Positions 28,514 through 38,133 of a stretch of DNA of 64,000 nt are shown piece by piece (position 1 is the first letter of the stretch; each line of letters begins with the position of its first letter). The position numbers were made by a program, and so were the translations under genes. The notes below the pieces were generated by a model. It saw only the letters and a program-made list of their open reading frames with translations. It was not told the DNA's origin and did not search any database. Source of the stretch: Erysipelotrichaceae bacterium (GTDB lineage: Bacteria; Bacillota_I; Bacilli_A; Erysipelotrichales; Erysipelotrichaceae); the NCBI GenBank assembly GCA_017431225.1, contig JAFRLM010000019.1, positions 56,028-120,027 of the forward strand, in the 5' to 3' direction.

Positions 28514-31500
28514 TTAGTCCTCATCGTCAAAGCCCATGACAGCTTCGGCGACTTCTTCTGTTTCATTGCCCTCGGAATCCGTGATCGCCAGACCTTCTGT
28601 GTCAGCGACCATTTCCGGCTTGAATTCGCTCTCGCGTTCTTCTTCCGCGTCGAGTTCGTTGAAGTCGATCTCTTCGCCATTCTCATCCAGCATTCGGACA
28701 TCGATCGCAAGTGCCTGGAGTTCGTTCTTCAGGACCTTGAAGGATTCCGGGATACCCGGTTCAGGAATGTCGTTGCCCTTGATGATCGCTTCGTAAGTTC
28801 TTGTACGTCCGTTGACGTCATCGGACTTAACGGTCAGGATCTCTTCCAGGGTATGAGCAGCACCGTAGGCTTCGAGAGCCCATACTTCCATCTCACCGAA
28901 ACGCTGGCCGCCGTTCTGGGCTTTACCGCCAAGAGGCTGCTGAGTAACGAGAGAGTATGGACCTGTAGCACGTGCGTGCAGTTTATCATCGACCATGTGG
29001 GCCAGTTTGATGTAGTACATGACACCAACAGAGATACGTTCGTCGTATTCTTCACCGGTTCTGCCGTCACGCAGGACAAGCTTGCCGTCGGCAGGAGTTC
29101 CGGCTTCAGCCATGATGTCACGGAGTTCCTCGTTGGTGATACCGTCGAAGACCGGAGTCGAGAATTTGACGCCGAGCTTCTTGGCTGCCATACCAAGGTG
29201 GATCTCCAGGACCTGACCGATATTCATACGGGACGGAACGCCGAACGGGTTCAGCATGATATCGACCGGTGTGCCATCCGGCATGAACGGCATATCTTCT
29301 TCCGGAAGGATCTTGGAGATAACGCCTTTGTTACCGTGACGGCCGGCCATCTTATCGCCTTCAGAGATCTTACGTTTCTGAACGACGTAGACCTTTACGA
29401 CTTCTGTAACACCCGGATCGAGCTCGTAGCCTTCGCTGCGGCGGAAGATCCGGACAGCCTGAACGATACCGGCACCACCGTGCGGTACGCGCAGGGAGTT
29501 GTCACGTACTTCGTGGGATTTCTCACCGAAGATCGCGAGCAACAGTTTTTCTTCCGGAGAAGCGTCGCTCTGTCCCTTCGGAGTTACTTTACCGACCAGG
29601 ATATCGCCTTCCTTGACTTCCGCACCGACCATGACGATACCGCGTCCGTCGAGGTTGCGGCAGGCTGTATCGGATACATTCGGGATATCTCTGGTGATCT
29701 CTTCAGCACCGAGCTTGGTGTTGCGGCACTCAAGAGAGTATTCATCGATGTGGATGGATGTGTAGACATCATCCTTGACCAGTCTCTCGGAGAGAATGAT
29801 CGCATCTTCGTAGTTATAACCGTGCCAGGTCATGAACGCGATGGTCACGTTCTGGCCAAGTGCCAGTTCGCCGTCTTCCATGGAAGGACCGTCGGCGATG
29901 ATATCGCCCTTCTTGACAGTTTCACCGTTGTTGACGATCGGTCTGTGGTTGATGCAGGTGCCGGCGTTGGAACGGGAGAACTTGTCGAGCTTGTATTCGT
30001 GTTCACCATCTTCATTGGAGATGATGATCGTCTGGGCATCGGCATAGGTTACGGTACCGTCTTCTTCCGCCAGCAGAGCTGCGCCGGAGTCTTTGGCAAT
30101 GACCTGTTCAATGCCGGTTCCGACATACGGAGAATGCGGTTTTAAAAGCGGAACTGCCTGACGCTGCATGTTCGCGCCCATCAGAGCACGGCTCGCGTCA
30201 TCGTTCTCGAGGAACGGGATACAGGCAGCCGCAACGGAAACGATCTGTTTCGGGGAAACGTCGGCCAGCTCGACTTTTTCTCTGGCGACCAGGACAGTTT
30301 CACCCGCTTTACGGGCAACGACCTGTTCGTTGGCGAGTTCGCCGTCGATGACTTCGTTCGCCTGGGCAATGTAGTAGTCAGCTTCTTCATCGGCAGCCAG
30401 GTAGATGTAATCTTCGCTGACCTTGCCGTCCTTGACCTTACGGTAAGGAGTTTCGATGAAGCCGTATTCATTGACCTTCGCGTACGTTGTCAGGTAGGAG
30501 ATCAGACCGATGTTCTGACCTTCCGGAGTTTCGATTGGGCAGATACGTCCGTAATGGGAGTTATGAACGTCTCGGACTTCGAAGCCGGCTCTTTCTCTGG
30601 TAAGACCGCCCGAGCCTAATGCGGAGACACGACGCTTGTTGGTGATCTCTGCCAGCGGGTTCTGCTGATCCATGAACTGGGACAGCTGAGAGCTGGAGAA
30701 GAATTCCTTGATCGCGCCGGTCAGCGGACGGATATTTGTCAGAGCTTTCGGAGTTGCAGTCTCGAGATCTACGATCGACATCTTTTCCTTGACGGCCTTT
30801 TCCATACGGCTCAGACCGATCCGGAACTGGTTCTGGATCAGTTCACCGACTGTACGGATACGACGGTTGCCCAGCATATCGATATCATCGGTGCTGCCGA
30901 TGCCGTCGAACATGGTCAGGGCATAGGAATAGAAAGCGATCATATCGGACATGGTGATGCACTTCTTGGAATCGATCGGGTCGATACCGATGAGCTTGAC
31001 AACATGTCCGTCTTTGCGTTCGATCTCCGTTACCTGGTTCGCGTTACCGACGAACCAGCCGCTGATCTCTTCACCGTTGGTGATGCGCTCACGCAGGACA
31101 GTTTCGTTATCGCTGCTCAGCATGTAGCAGTCAGTATCCGGTAAATAGCGCGGCATTAAAGGTGTTTCATCCGCACCAAGAATGTCTTTGCCCTTCTTGT
31201 CTGTCAGACGGCCGAGAACGAAGAATCTCTGACCGTAGTTGAGTACGGCATTCAGATTCTGTTCTGTCAGTTTGACTTCCTTGGCGATGATCCCGGAGTA
31301 GACCGTGACCTTCTCGACTTCCTTGGCGAGATCTTTGATGTCGGCATCATTCAGGACTGTGCCGGCCGGAACGATACGGTTCTTGAGTTCCACATCGTTT
31401 GCCAGTACACGTCCGCACAGAGCCAGCTTGTCTGCTGTTTCCACAACGGCTTTTGCCGGATGGGAGAACTGATAGGAGAACGGGAATGCTTCCACATGGG

Positions 31501-32641
31501 AACCCTTGGCCATTTCTTCCTTGAGCAGATTGCGCTCTTCTCTGCCGATGAAGGTGCCCTTCTTCATTAAGAGGGTACCGTCAGCTTTGTAGAGATCGGT
31601 ATGAAGAGTCTGATTCTCCATGCGGTCAACTACGCTGAGCTTCTTTTTCAGTTTGTAACGACCGGCCTTCGTTAAGTCATATTTCTTCTGATCGAAGAAT
31701 TTTGCGTTCATTAACGAAACCGCACCTTCCATCGTCGGAACTTCATCCGACTTCTGGTTTTCGTAGATGGCGATCAGCGCTTCAGTACGGGTGCGCGGCT
31801 TGTCGTAATCAAGAGTATTAATAATTTCTTCGTAAGGTCCGAAGAATGAAGTGAAAAGTGCTTCATAGATGCTTAAGAACTCACGCTCGGAGTTCTGAGC
31901 AACCAGATCTTCGTAATAAGGGCGACCAAAAGCTTCTAAGAATTTTTTAATACCGTCAGTCGAGAAGCTGTCTTCACCCTTCTCGTAATCCAGCGAAAAT
32001 CCGATAGCCTTCAGCAGGATCGTAGACAGTATCTTACGTTTGCGGTCTACGCTCATGTTGAGAATGCGGCCGAGTGTCGTTTTCTTATCGTCACTCATGT
32101 ATTCCAGCCAGGTGCCTCTGCCCGGGATGAGTTCGCAGGTGAAGATCTCCTTACCTGTCTTGTCATCTGTTGCGGTATCGAAGTACGCACCCGGAGAACG
32201 GACGATCTGAGATACGATTACTCGTTCGGCACCGTTGATGATGAAGGTACCGGAGGAGGTCATCATCGGGAAGTCGCCGAGGAAGACGTCTTCTTTCTTG
32301 GTGAAGACTTCACCTGTCTCCTCGTTGATCATCTCGAGTTCCATTTTCGCTTTTAACGGAGCGGCATAATTGACTTCTCTGAACTTACTTTCGTTGACAT
32401 CGTATTTCGGTTTACCAAATTCATAATCGATAAAACGCAGACGAATGTTTCCGTTGTAGTTCTGAATTGGATAGATATCTTCGAAAACTTCCCGGATGCC
32501 TTCTTCGGCAAACCAGCGGAAGGAATCAGTCTGAATTTCTACCAGGTTCGGTAAAGCGAGGGATCCGCTTACCTTGGAATAATCACGGCGAGTAGAATGT
32601 CTTCCTGATTTGACAATGTTATAAGTCTTTTTGTCTGCCAT
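28514..32641 (-). CDS. rpoB: RNA polymerase subunit beta, enlarged, Asn at rifampicin-site His
   Basis: 1,375 residues, against about 1,190 in Bacillus. The rifampicin region reads [20 protein letters not shown] followed by [15 protein letters not shown]: Asn668 (codon AAC, 30638-30640) replaces the His at E. coli 526, Ser677 replaces Pro535 and Gln709 replaces Pro567. Asn668 falls 186 positions later than the equivalent Bacillus His482, so about 186 extra residues lie upstream of this site. They map to residues about 330-590 and include two similar Gly-Thr segments ([17 protein letters not shown] and [15 protein letters not shown]), suggesting a duplicated domain. The acidic C-terminus ends VMGFDDED. 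Overlaps the rsmC stop by one base. Confidence 0.97.
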   Translation of the reverse strand: MADKKTYNIVKSGRHSTRRDYSKVSGSLALPNLVEIQTDSFRWFAEEGIREVFEDIYPIQNYNGNIRLRFIDYEFGKPKYDVNESKFREVNYAAPLKAKMELEMINEETGEVFTKKEDVFLGDFPMMTSSGTFIINGAERVIVSQIVRSPGAYFDTATDDKTGKEIFTCELIPGRGTWLEYMSDDKKTTLGRILNMSVDRKRKILSTILLKAIGFSLDYEKGEDSFSTDGIKKFLEAFGRPYYEDLVAQNSEREFLSIYEALFTSFFGPYEEIINTLDYDKPRTRTEALIAIYENQKSDEVPTMEGAVSLMNAKFFDQKKYDLTKAGRYKLKKKLSVVDRMENQTLHTDLYKADGTLLMKKGTFIGREERNLLKEEMAKGSHVEAFPFSYQFSHPAKAVVETADKLALCGRVLANDVELKNRIVPAGTVLNDADIKDLAKEVEKVTVYSGIIAKEVKLTEQNLNAVLNYGQRFFVLGRLTDKKGKDILGADETPLMPRYLPDTDCYMLSSDNETVLRERITNGEEISGWFVGNANQVTEIERKDGHVVKLIGIDPIDSKKCITMSDMIAFYSYALTMFDGIGSTDDIDMLGNRRIRTVGELIQNQFRIGLSRMEKAVKEKMSIVDLETATPKALTNIRPLTGAIKEFFSSSQLSQFMDQQNPLAEITNKRRVSALGSGGLTRERAGFEVRDVHNSHYGRICPIETPEGQNIGLISYLTTYAKVNEYGFIETPYRKVKDGKVSEDYIYLAADEEADYYIAQANEVIDGELANEQVVARKAGETVLVAREKVELADVSPKQIVSVAAACIPFLENDDASRALMGANMQRQAVPLLKPHSPYVGTGIEQVIAKDSGAALLAEEDGTVTYADAQTIIISNEDGEHEYKLDKFSRSNAGTCINHRPIVNNGETVKKGDIIADGPSMEDGELALGQNVTIAFMTWHGYNYEDAIILSERLVKDDVYTSIHIDEYSLECRNTKLGAEEITRDIPNVSDTACRNLDGRGIVMVGAEVKEGDILVGKVTPKGQSDASPEEKLLLAIFGEKSHEVRDNSLRVPHGGAGIVQAVRIFRRSEGYELDPGVTEVVKVYVVQKRKISEGDKMAGRHGNKGVISKILPEEDMPFMPDGTPVDIMLNPFGVPSRMNIGQVLEIHLGMAAKKLGVKFSTPVFDGITNEELRDIMAEAGTPADGKLVLRDGRTGEEYDERISVGVMYYIKLAHMVDDKLHARATGPYSLVTQQPLGGKAQNGGQRFGEMEVWALEAYGAAHTLEEILTVKSDDVNGRTRTYEAIIKGNDIPEPGIPESFKVLKNELQALAIDVRMLDENGEEIDFNELDAEEERESEFKPEMVADTEGLAITDSEGNETEEVAEAVMGFDDED

Positions 32642-33258
32642 TAATGCGCCGTCCTTTCTTCTGAGATATTACCGGACGCCCGGATAATCCAGTACCCGGC
32701 TTCTTTATGTAATATCTCTGTGTCATTAAATAAGTCTTTTAATCTCTTCAGCGTTGATTCCGCACCGTGTTTCTTCTTGATCACGATGTAAAGGCTGCCG
32801 TCCGCTGTCAGACAGCGGCGCGCCTTTTCATAGAGATCGAATATCGCCTGTTTTCCGGAATGGATCGGCGGATTGAGCAGGATCGTCTCGTAGAGCTTCC
32901 CCAGCTCAGTGATATCCGAAGTCACAACAGCGCAGATTTCCGCGGCATTGTTTTTCGCGTTGAGTCTCGTCAGTTCGACGGCCCGTTCGTTGATGTCGAC
33001 GGCATCGACTTCCGTTTCCGGAAAGAGCCGTTTCATCACGATCCCGATGACGCCGAAACCGCAGCCGAGATCCAGCAGACGTTTCCCCGGAGGGAATGCC
33101 GCAGCTTCTTTTATTAAAAGATATGAACCGAAATCCACGTGCTCCTTGGAGAACACGCCGTTATCGGTAGTAAAGTTGAATGACTCATTATTGAACTGGT
33201 AGGTAAATGACTGTCTCTCCTCTTTCAGGGAGGCGTCATTCAGGAAATAATGAGACAT
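32641..33258 (-). CDS. rsmC: class I methyltransferase, RsmC/YbxB-like
   Basis: 205-residue Rossmann-fold SAM methyltransferase of the YbxB type found between rplL and rpoB in Bacillus; the homologue RsmC methylates guanosine N2 in 16S rRNA. Motif [14 protein letters not shown] (about 59-71), acidic end of strand 2 VDAVDIN, catalytic NPPI at the [11 protein letters not shown] strand (seen as [12 protein letters not shown]). The N-terminus [17 protein letters not shown] is also diagnostic. Eight bases after rplL; stop overlaps the rpoB start (TAATG). Activity inferred by family and position. Confidence 0.9.
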   Translation of the reverse strand: MSHYFLNDASLKEERQSFTYQFNNESFNFTTDNGVFSKEHVDFGSYLLIKEAAAFPPGKRLLDLGCGFGVIGIVMKRLFPETEVDAVDINERAVELTRLNAKNNAAEICAVVTSDITELGKLYETILLNPPIHSGKQAIFDLYEKARRCLTADGSLYIVIKKKHGAESTLKRLKDLFNDTEILHKEAGYWIIRASGNISEERTAH

Positions 33259-33266
33259 TCGCCTTC

Positions 33267-33641
33267 TTATTTAACTTCTACGGTCGCACCGGCATCTTCG
33301 AACTTCTTCTTCAGTTCAGCAGCTTCATCCGGTGAGATGTTTTCCTTAATAACTGCCGGAACCTTATCAACAGCCTGCTTAGCTTCGAGTAAGCCTAAGC
33401 CTGTGATTTCACGGACTAACTTGATAACAGCGACCTTGGACTGACCAGCGGATGTTAAGCTGACAGTAACAGTGGACGGACCAGTCTGTTCAGCTTCTTC
33501 AGCCGGAGCAGCAGCAACTGCGACCGGAGCAGCAGCGGTAACGCCGAATTTTTCTTCGATAGCCTTGACTAATTCATTCAGGTCAAGAATTGTAGCTTCT
33601 TCAAGATACGCGAGGATATCTTCTTTATTTAACTTTGCCAT
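33267..33641 (-). CDS. rplL: ribosomal protein L7/L12
   Basis: 124 residues: N-terminal dimerisation helices [19 protein letters not shown], an Ala/Pro hinge ([13 protein letters not shown]), and the factor-binding C-terminal domain [20 protein letters not shown]. It forms the ribosomal stalk with L10 and recruits translation GTPases. Co-transcribed with rplJ under the L10 leader. Confidence 0.98.
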   Translation of the reverse strand: MAKLNKEDILAYLEEATILDLNELVKAIEEKFGVTAAAPVAVAAAPAEEAEQTGPSTVTVSLTSAGQSKVAVIKLVREITGLGLLEAKQAVDKVPAVIKENISPDEAAELKKKFEDAGATVEVK

Positions 33642-33707
33642 TATTTTTCTCCTTTTCTTTTAATAAAATGATTGGCTTTGGTGTCTCAGCAGACGATCTG
33701 CTTTGAC

Positions 33708-34247
33708 TTAGGCAGCAGCTTCTTCCTTTGCCTCTTCGGCTGCCGGAGCAGCACCGCCTTCGGCTCTTGCATCAGCAACTGCCTGGACAGCACGGGCAAA
33801 TCCGGACAGCGGCTGCTGTAAGCAACCAAGTAACATGGACAGCATACCTTCTTTGTTGGGAAGTGTGGACAGTTCCTTGATCATCTTATCGTCGCAGACT
33901 TTGCCTTCAACGATACCTTCTTTCAGGATCAGGTTCTTGTGCTTCTTGGCGAACTTAGCCAGGATACGAGCACCTGCTGTAGCGTCCTTGGAGAATGCGT
34001 ACGCATTCGGGCCTTTGAGAGACGGCTTGATGTCTTCGAATCCGAGGTCATCAGCAGCTCTTTCGAACATTGTGTTTTTGTAGACCTTTAAGTCAACGTT
34101 CTCAGCCTTTAACGCGCGGCGCAGTTCTGTAACTTCTGCTACAGTCAATCCACGGTATTCCACAACAACAGTAGCTCCGGCTTCCTTGATCTTATTGCTG
34201 ATCTCGGAAACCATCTCCTGTTTTGCGTTCAATACAGCTTGATTCAT
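33708..34247 (-). CDS. rplJ: ribosomal protein L10
   Basis: 179 residues from ATG 34247 (GAAGGAAC upstream): MNQAVLNAKQEMVSEISNKI, an RNA-binding core with VVEYRGLTVAEVTELR, LKVYKNTMFERAA and GPNAYAFSKD, and an Ala/Glu C-terminal helix that binds L7/L12. An upstream in-frame extension in the leader was rejected because it covers the attenuator hairpin. L10-(L7/L12) binds its own leader to repress the operon in related bacteria. Confidence 0.97.
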   Translation of the reverse strand: MNQAVLNAKQEMVSEISNKIKEAGATVVVEYRGLTVAEVTELRRALKAENVDLKVYKNTMFERAADDLGFEDIKPSLKGPNAYAFSKDATAGARILAKFAKKHKNLILKEGIVEGKVCDDKMIKELSTLPNKEGMLSMLLGCLQQPLSGFARAVQAVADARAEGGAAPAAEEAKEEAAA

Positions 34248-34421
34248 ATGTTCCTTCTTTCTAGCATCTAGATCCAAAAGGAATAAAAACCCGCACAAGA
34301 CAGCGCGGGCTAAAAAATCATCTGATCTTTTCCCTCGGCAACCTTATTAAGCCTTTAAGCCGTTGCTGTCTTTGGTATATAGATGCTTTAGAATTATAGC
34401 AGAAGAGCGACATCTTGACAA
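34248..34421 (-). promoter_or_regulatory. L10 leader RNA with attenuator and promoter
   Basis: Promoter: TTGTCA (34416-34421), 17-base spacer, TATAAT (34393-34398), start near 34386. The RNA has the conserved L10-leader bulge set AAAGACAGCAACGG...AAGG...TTAATAAGGTTGCCGAGG, then an intrinsic terminator CCCGC...GCGGG (34290-34309) with TTTTTATT before rplJ. This is the Rfam L10_leader layout: the L10(L7/L12) complex binding the kink-turn favours termination. Confidence 0.9.
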
Positions 34422-34523
34422 GCAAAAAATCCAGTAAAAATGCGCTTTTTCTGCAGTTTTTTCTGTTCTGTTCCGCCGCTTCCTGCCGCAGGAGGGTTTC
34501 CGTCCCGGTGATCCGCGTTTTTC

Positions 34524-34553
34524 TTGACTGCTTTCCCCAAAAACAGATATTAT
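34524..34553 (+). promoter_or_regulatory. promoter of glnA
   Basis: TTGACT (34524-34529), 18-base spacer, TATTAT (34548-34553). The TSS falls about 20 bases before the ATG and AGGAGG follows. No clear GlnR or TnrA box (TGTNAN7TNACA) was recognised. Confidence 0.7.
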
Positions 34554-34578
34554 TTTCATGTGCTTCAGGAGGTATACT

Positions 34579-35910
34579 ATGGCATACACTAAGGAAGACA
34601 TCCTGCGTAAAGCGGATGAGGAACAGATTGAATTCATCTATCTGCAGTTCGTTGACATTTTCGGTCAGCTGAAAAACGTCACACTCACCCGTTCGCAGCT
34701 TGAAAAAGCACTGAATAACCAGATCATGTTTGACGGATCCTCGATTGAGGGCTATTCGCGTATCAATGAATCCGACCAGTATCTGCGTCCCGATCTTGAC
34801 ACCTGGGTCATTCTGCCCTGGCGCAACGAGCCCGGCAAGAAAGCGGCCAGACTGATCTGCGATGTATACAACACCGACGGCACACCGTTTGCCGGGGACC
34901 CGCGTTACATCCTGAAAAGACAGCTCGAAAAAGCCGCAAAGCTTGGCTACACTTTCAACGTCGGTCCGGAATGCGAGTTCTTCCTGTTTACTGTCGATGA
35001 AAACGGCAAACCCACCACGACCACCGATGATGAAGCCTACTATTTTGACCAGGCACCGCTCGACCACGGAAACGATATCCGTGAAGACATCTGTGTCCAT
35101 CTCGAAAAGATGGGCTTCGAGATCGAAGCGAGCCATCACGAGTCCGCTGCCGGTCAGCAGGAGATCGACTTCAAATATGCCGATGCTCTGAAAGCTGCCG
35201 ACAACATCATGACTTTCAAGCTCGTCGTTAAGACACTTGCCCAGAAACACGGTCTGCATGCGACTTTCATGCCTAAGCCGGTATTCGGCATCAACGGTTC
35301 CGGTATGCATGTCAACATGTCCCTCTTTAAAAAGGGAAAGAACATCTTCGATGATCCCAAGGGCGTCAACGGGCTTTCTGCGAAGACCTACCAGTACATT
35401 GCCGGTATCCTGACCCATATCAAGAATATGACCGCGATCACCAATCCGCTGGTCAACTCCTATAAACGTCTTGTCCCCGGTTACGAAGCTCCCTGCTATG
35501 TTTCCTGGAGCGCTTCCAACCGTTCGACCCTGATTCGTATCCCTGCATCCCGCGGCAGCAGCACCCGTATCGAGCTCCGTTCCCCGGATCCGAGCTGCAA
35601 CCCCTATCTTGCCCTGGCGGTCTGTCTGGCTGCCGGACTTGACGGCATCGAAAAAGAAATGAAGCCGATGAGAGAGAATACGGAAAACCTCTACCTGATG
35701 GAACAGAGCGTCCGCGAACAGAAAGGCATCCAGTCCCTTCCGGGATCTCTCGAAGATGCGCTCGAACTGCTCGCGAAAGACAAACTGCTGCTGGACGTTC
35801 TCGGCGACCATGTCTTCACCCAGTATGTCAAAGGCAAGAAGAAGGAAGTCGACGAATACCGCACCCGCGTTTCCCAGTGGGAGATCGAAAAATACCTGAT
35901 GAATTACTGA
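34579..35910 (+). CDS. glnA: glutamine synthetase, type I-alpha
   Basis: 443 residues from ATG 34579 (AGGAGG seven bases upstream). Makes glutamine from glutamate, ammonia and ATP as a dodecamer. Landmarks: DGSSIEGYSRINESDQYL (with the Arg that mediates glutamine feedback in Bacillus GS), metal/ATP site GPECEFFLF, ammonia/latch segment KPVFGINGSGMHVNMS, NRSTLIRIP, and RIELRSPDPSCNPYLA. There is no adenylylation loop Tyr (NLYLMEQSVRE region is alpha-type) and the length is typical of GSI-alpha, so control is by feedback rather than adenylylation. Monocistronic, divergent from rplJ. Confidence 0.96.
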   Translation: MAYTKEDILRKADEEQIEFIYLQFVDIFGQLKNVTLTRSQLEKALNNQIMFDGSSIEGYSRINESDQYLRPDLDTWVILPWRNEPGKKAARLICDVYNTDGTPFAGDPRYILKRQLEKAAKLGYTFNVGPECEFFLFTVDENGKPTTTTDDEAYYFDQAPLDHGNDIREDICVHLEKMGFEIEASHHESAAGQQEIDFKYADALKAADNIMTFKLVVKTLAQKHGLHATFMPKPVFGINGSGMHVNMSLFKKGKNIFDDPKGVNGLSAKTYQYIAGILTHIKNMTAITNPLVNSYKRLVPGYEAPCYVSWSASNRSTLIRIPASRGSSTRIELRSPDPSCNPYLALAVCLAAGLDGIEKEMKPMRENTENLYLMEQSVREQKGIQSLPGSLEDALELLAKDKLLLDVLGDHVFTQYVKGKKKEVDEYRTRVSQWEIEKYLMNY

Positions 35911-35924
35911 TCCCTGTGATCAGA

Positions 35925-35960
35925 CAAAAAGATCGGAACGATTCTGTTCCGATCTTTTAT
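35925..35960 (+). terminator. terminator after glnA
   Basis: AAAAGATCGGAAC-GATTCT-GTTCCGATCTTTTAT, usable from both strands. Confidence 0.92.
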
Positions 35961-35984
35961 ATTGTGTGTATGTATCTGTGATTG

Positions 35985-36848
35985 TCAGTATTCCGTCTCT
36001 TTTTTGACTTCAGTACTGCTGTAATCGGCATAAACGATATCCGCGATCAGCTTTCCCTCTCTGTAGAACGATTCCGTCTTTTCTCTGGTCTCAACGTCGA
36101 TCTCGATCGAATGCGCGCGTCTTCCTTCGCTGTCGTATGAGCGTTCAACCGCATAAACTTCGAGATTCCGGGGATCCTGCTCTTTGTATCTGGCGATATA
36201 GCCTTCGCGGCTGAAGTTCATCTCATAATAGCTGAACTCCAGTCCTGCGGAAGTCGCGGAACTCTTCCTCATCGTCCACTCGCCGGTATCCATGATCTCG
36301 ATCATTGTTGTCGTTTCTCCGGATGGGATGAATATCTGATACAGAATGCCGTCGTTCTGAACGCCCCACATCTGTTCTGTTTCTTCCCTGTACAGCTTCC
36401 TTGCTTCAAGATCGTTCCGGGTGATCGAAACAGATCCGGGATACGGCTCTTCGAAGGAATAGATATACATTTTGTACAGCAGATGGCCGTCCCAGTTAGA
36501 CTGCACCTTCAGCGGCACTTCACTTCCGTCTTCTGCTTTTCCCCAGGAGATCTCTTCGGAATACTCCGGGAATTCGTCAGAATTGAAGGATGTTGTCTTT
36601 ACGGTCTTTCTGTTAAGATCCCCTTCGAAATGACCTTCAGGACAGTCGATCGCAAAGGAAAGGATCTCTCCGTTTTCCTTGTTCGTCATAAAAGTAACAC
36701 CATACTCGGCGTCTTCAAAATGACCCGCATAATGGACTTCCGTTGCGGAAGCGCTGTTTACGGGGCTTCCGTTCGCTCCGGAGGCGGAACCGCATCCGCT
36801 CAGCAGCAGCATCAGGATCAGCAATGTTTTGAATCTTCTTTTCAACAT
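35985..36848 (-). CDS. secreted lipoprotein, unknown
   Basis: 287 residues; signal peptide MLKRRFKTLLILMLLLSGC with lipobox LSGC (Cys19), then Ser/Ala/Asn spacer and an all-beta mature part with many Tyr/Glu strands (YAGHFEDAEYGVTFMTN, FSYYEMNFSREGYIARYKE). No enzyme motif. The 144-residue HEYGH protein gene follows 9 bases upstream on the same transcript order. Function unknown; no terminator separates it from that gene. Confidence 0.7.
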   Translation of the reverse strand: MLKRRFKTLLILMLLLSGCGSASGANGSPVNSASATEVHYAGHFEDAEYGVTFMTNKENGEILSFAIDCPEGHFEGDLNRKTVKTTSFNSDEFPEYSEEISWGKAEDGSEVPLKVQSNWDGHLLYKMYIYSFEEPYPGSVSITRNDLEARKLYREETEQMWGVQNDGILYQIFIPSGETTTMIEIMDTGEWTMRKSSATSAGLEFSYYEMNFSREGYIARYKEQDPRNLEVYAVERSYDSEGRRAHSIEIDVETREKTESFYREGKLIADIVYADYSSTEVKKETEY

Positions 36849-36857
36849 AGTCCGTCC

Positions 36858-37301
36858 TCAGAGAATATTTTCCGGACGCAGGCTCTTTTCTCCGGTCGTG
36901 ATCTCACCCAGATGATTCGCCCAGCGTTCGGTATAAAAACTGTAGTAGGAATAGTGGCGGCGCGCTCTTCTTCTTTCAAATGCGGGAACGTTGTTCCAGA
37001 GGAGCGAAGGAAGACCGATCACCGGAAGATACAGCGGTCCCAGGATCAGCGACTGGATCGTGTGACCGTATTCATGCACGATGATCCGGCGCTGGATGCC
37101 GGTCCGGGAAGTATCTTTAAAAGACGGGACGAAAATGAAAGCGCCAAGCGAAAGTCCGGAGCGGTTCTTCCATACTGTCACCATCGCGTTGCGGTAGAAA
37201 AAATGCGGCCTGTTGAAATTAAACAGGAAGAGGATAAAACCGAGAAATGTCTGGATGGCACCCCAGGTGCACTGCACCAGATAATACAGGAACAGTTTCA
37301 T
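36858..37301 (-). CDS. membrane-associated HExxH metallopeptidase-like protein
   Basis: 147 residues. One N-terminal hydrophobic segment (YYLVQCTWGAIQTFLGFILFLF), a short turn, then VHEYGHTIQSLILGPLYLPV, split here as VHEYGHTIQS and LILGPLYLPV, giving the zincin HExxH, and a downstream Glu in FYTERWANHLGE that could be the third ligand. Such short HEYGH proteins are widespread in Bacteria and mostly uncharacterised. It lies nine bases upstream of the lipoprotein gene (minus strand), so it is probably transcribed first in that pair. Confidence 0.7.
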   Translation of the reverse strand: MKLFLYYLVQCTWGAIQTFLGFILFLFNFNRPHFFYRNAMVTVWKNRSGLSLGAFIFVPSFKDTSRTGIQRRIIVHEYGHTIQSLILGPLYLPVIGLPSLLWNNVPAFERRRARRHYSYYSFYTERWANHLGEITTGEKSLRPENIL

Positions 37302-37345
37302 AGTAATAATTATATATCCTTCAACCTCTGAAGCAAATCCGGACG

Positions 37346-38068
37346 CTATTGATCGCGGAGCGCTTTCGCGAGCAGACGATTCTCTTTTTCGATGCGGGCG
37401 AGCGTTTCCTCGCTGAGTCCGGGACCGCTGAGGATCTTCCCTTCCGCGTCTTTTTTGTCCCTTTCATACTGACGCCGTGAATAGAAATCCAGGACCGAGA
37501 AGATGCAGTCATCATACAAACGGATCCCGCACATCCGCAGCGCCTCCTTCAAGCGGAATGCCGCGATGCCGTCATTCGTACTCGGATAAGCGGCAGCGCA
37601 CTTGTCATGATTGTGCACTGAGATCACGCAACAACATTCCGGATAATCTTTGAGCAGTTCTCCCAGGACCAGGCGGACGATCCGGCTGTGGATGCCGCCG
37701 GAGCGCTTTCCGCTTCCCTTGCAGAGCCCGAGGTAGCGGTCGTTTTTGTCAAACGCGAGATAGCGGATCTCCTCGTATTCGAGTCCGCGCATGTCCCCGC
37801 AGACACTTTCAAGATCGAATCCGAATTCCGTGACAGGATCATGCATGGAGAAGTTTTTCAGCAGATAAGCATCCGCAAGACGCTTCTTCTGTTCCCTGCT
37901 CAGCTGTGTCTTTTCAAGACGACGGGCGATCTCTTCCTCATCAACACCTTCGATCTTTAAAAGGAACGCCTCCGTATCCTTTTTCTGTTCCAGAAGCGCC
38001 GCTTCCCGGATCGGAAGATATTTCTCTTTTAATCTTTTTATATTCTCTTTTAATTCCGTTCTGTTCAT
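37346..38068 (-). CDS. divergent RadC-like JAMM-domain protein
   Basis: 240 residues. Helical N-terminus (1-75), then a JAB/MPN+ fold of the RadC branch: EYEEIRYLAFDKNDRYLG, GGIHSRIVRLVLGELL and a metal site VISVHNHDKCAAAYPSTNDG. RadC proteins read HNHPSGDPxPSxxD, so the two His and the Asp are kept but PSGDP is replaced by DKCAAAY. C-terminal 60 residues are charged helix. RadC has no proven enzymatic role; this is a remote member. The ATG has no Shine-Dalgarno; TGATACACT (extended -10) ends 12 bases upstream. Confidence 0.7.
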   Translation of the reverse strand: MNRTELKENIKRLKEKYLPIREAALLEQKKDTEAFLLKIEGVDEEEIARRLEKTQLSREQKKRLADAYLLKNFSMHDPVTEFGFDLESVCGDMRGLEYEEIRYLAFDKNDRYLGLCKGSGKRSGGIHSRIVRLVLGELLKDYPECCCVISVHNHDKCAAAYPSTNDGIAAFRLKEALRMCGIRLYDDCIFSVLDFYSRRQYERDKKDAEGKILSGPGLSEETLARIEKENRLLAKALRDQ

Positions 38069-38133
38069 ACGCGCGTTAACAGTGTATCACATTCATCTCC
38101 TGAATTGATCTATACTGAAAAGAGAGGCAAACT

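Noticed and set aside
28484..30145. 553-codon plus-strand open frame
   Set aside because: Antisense to rpoB; no recognisable motif or start signals.
34318..35811. 497-codon minus-strand open frame
   Set aside because: Antisense to glnA and covers the L10 promoter.
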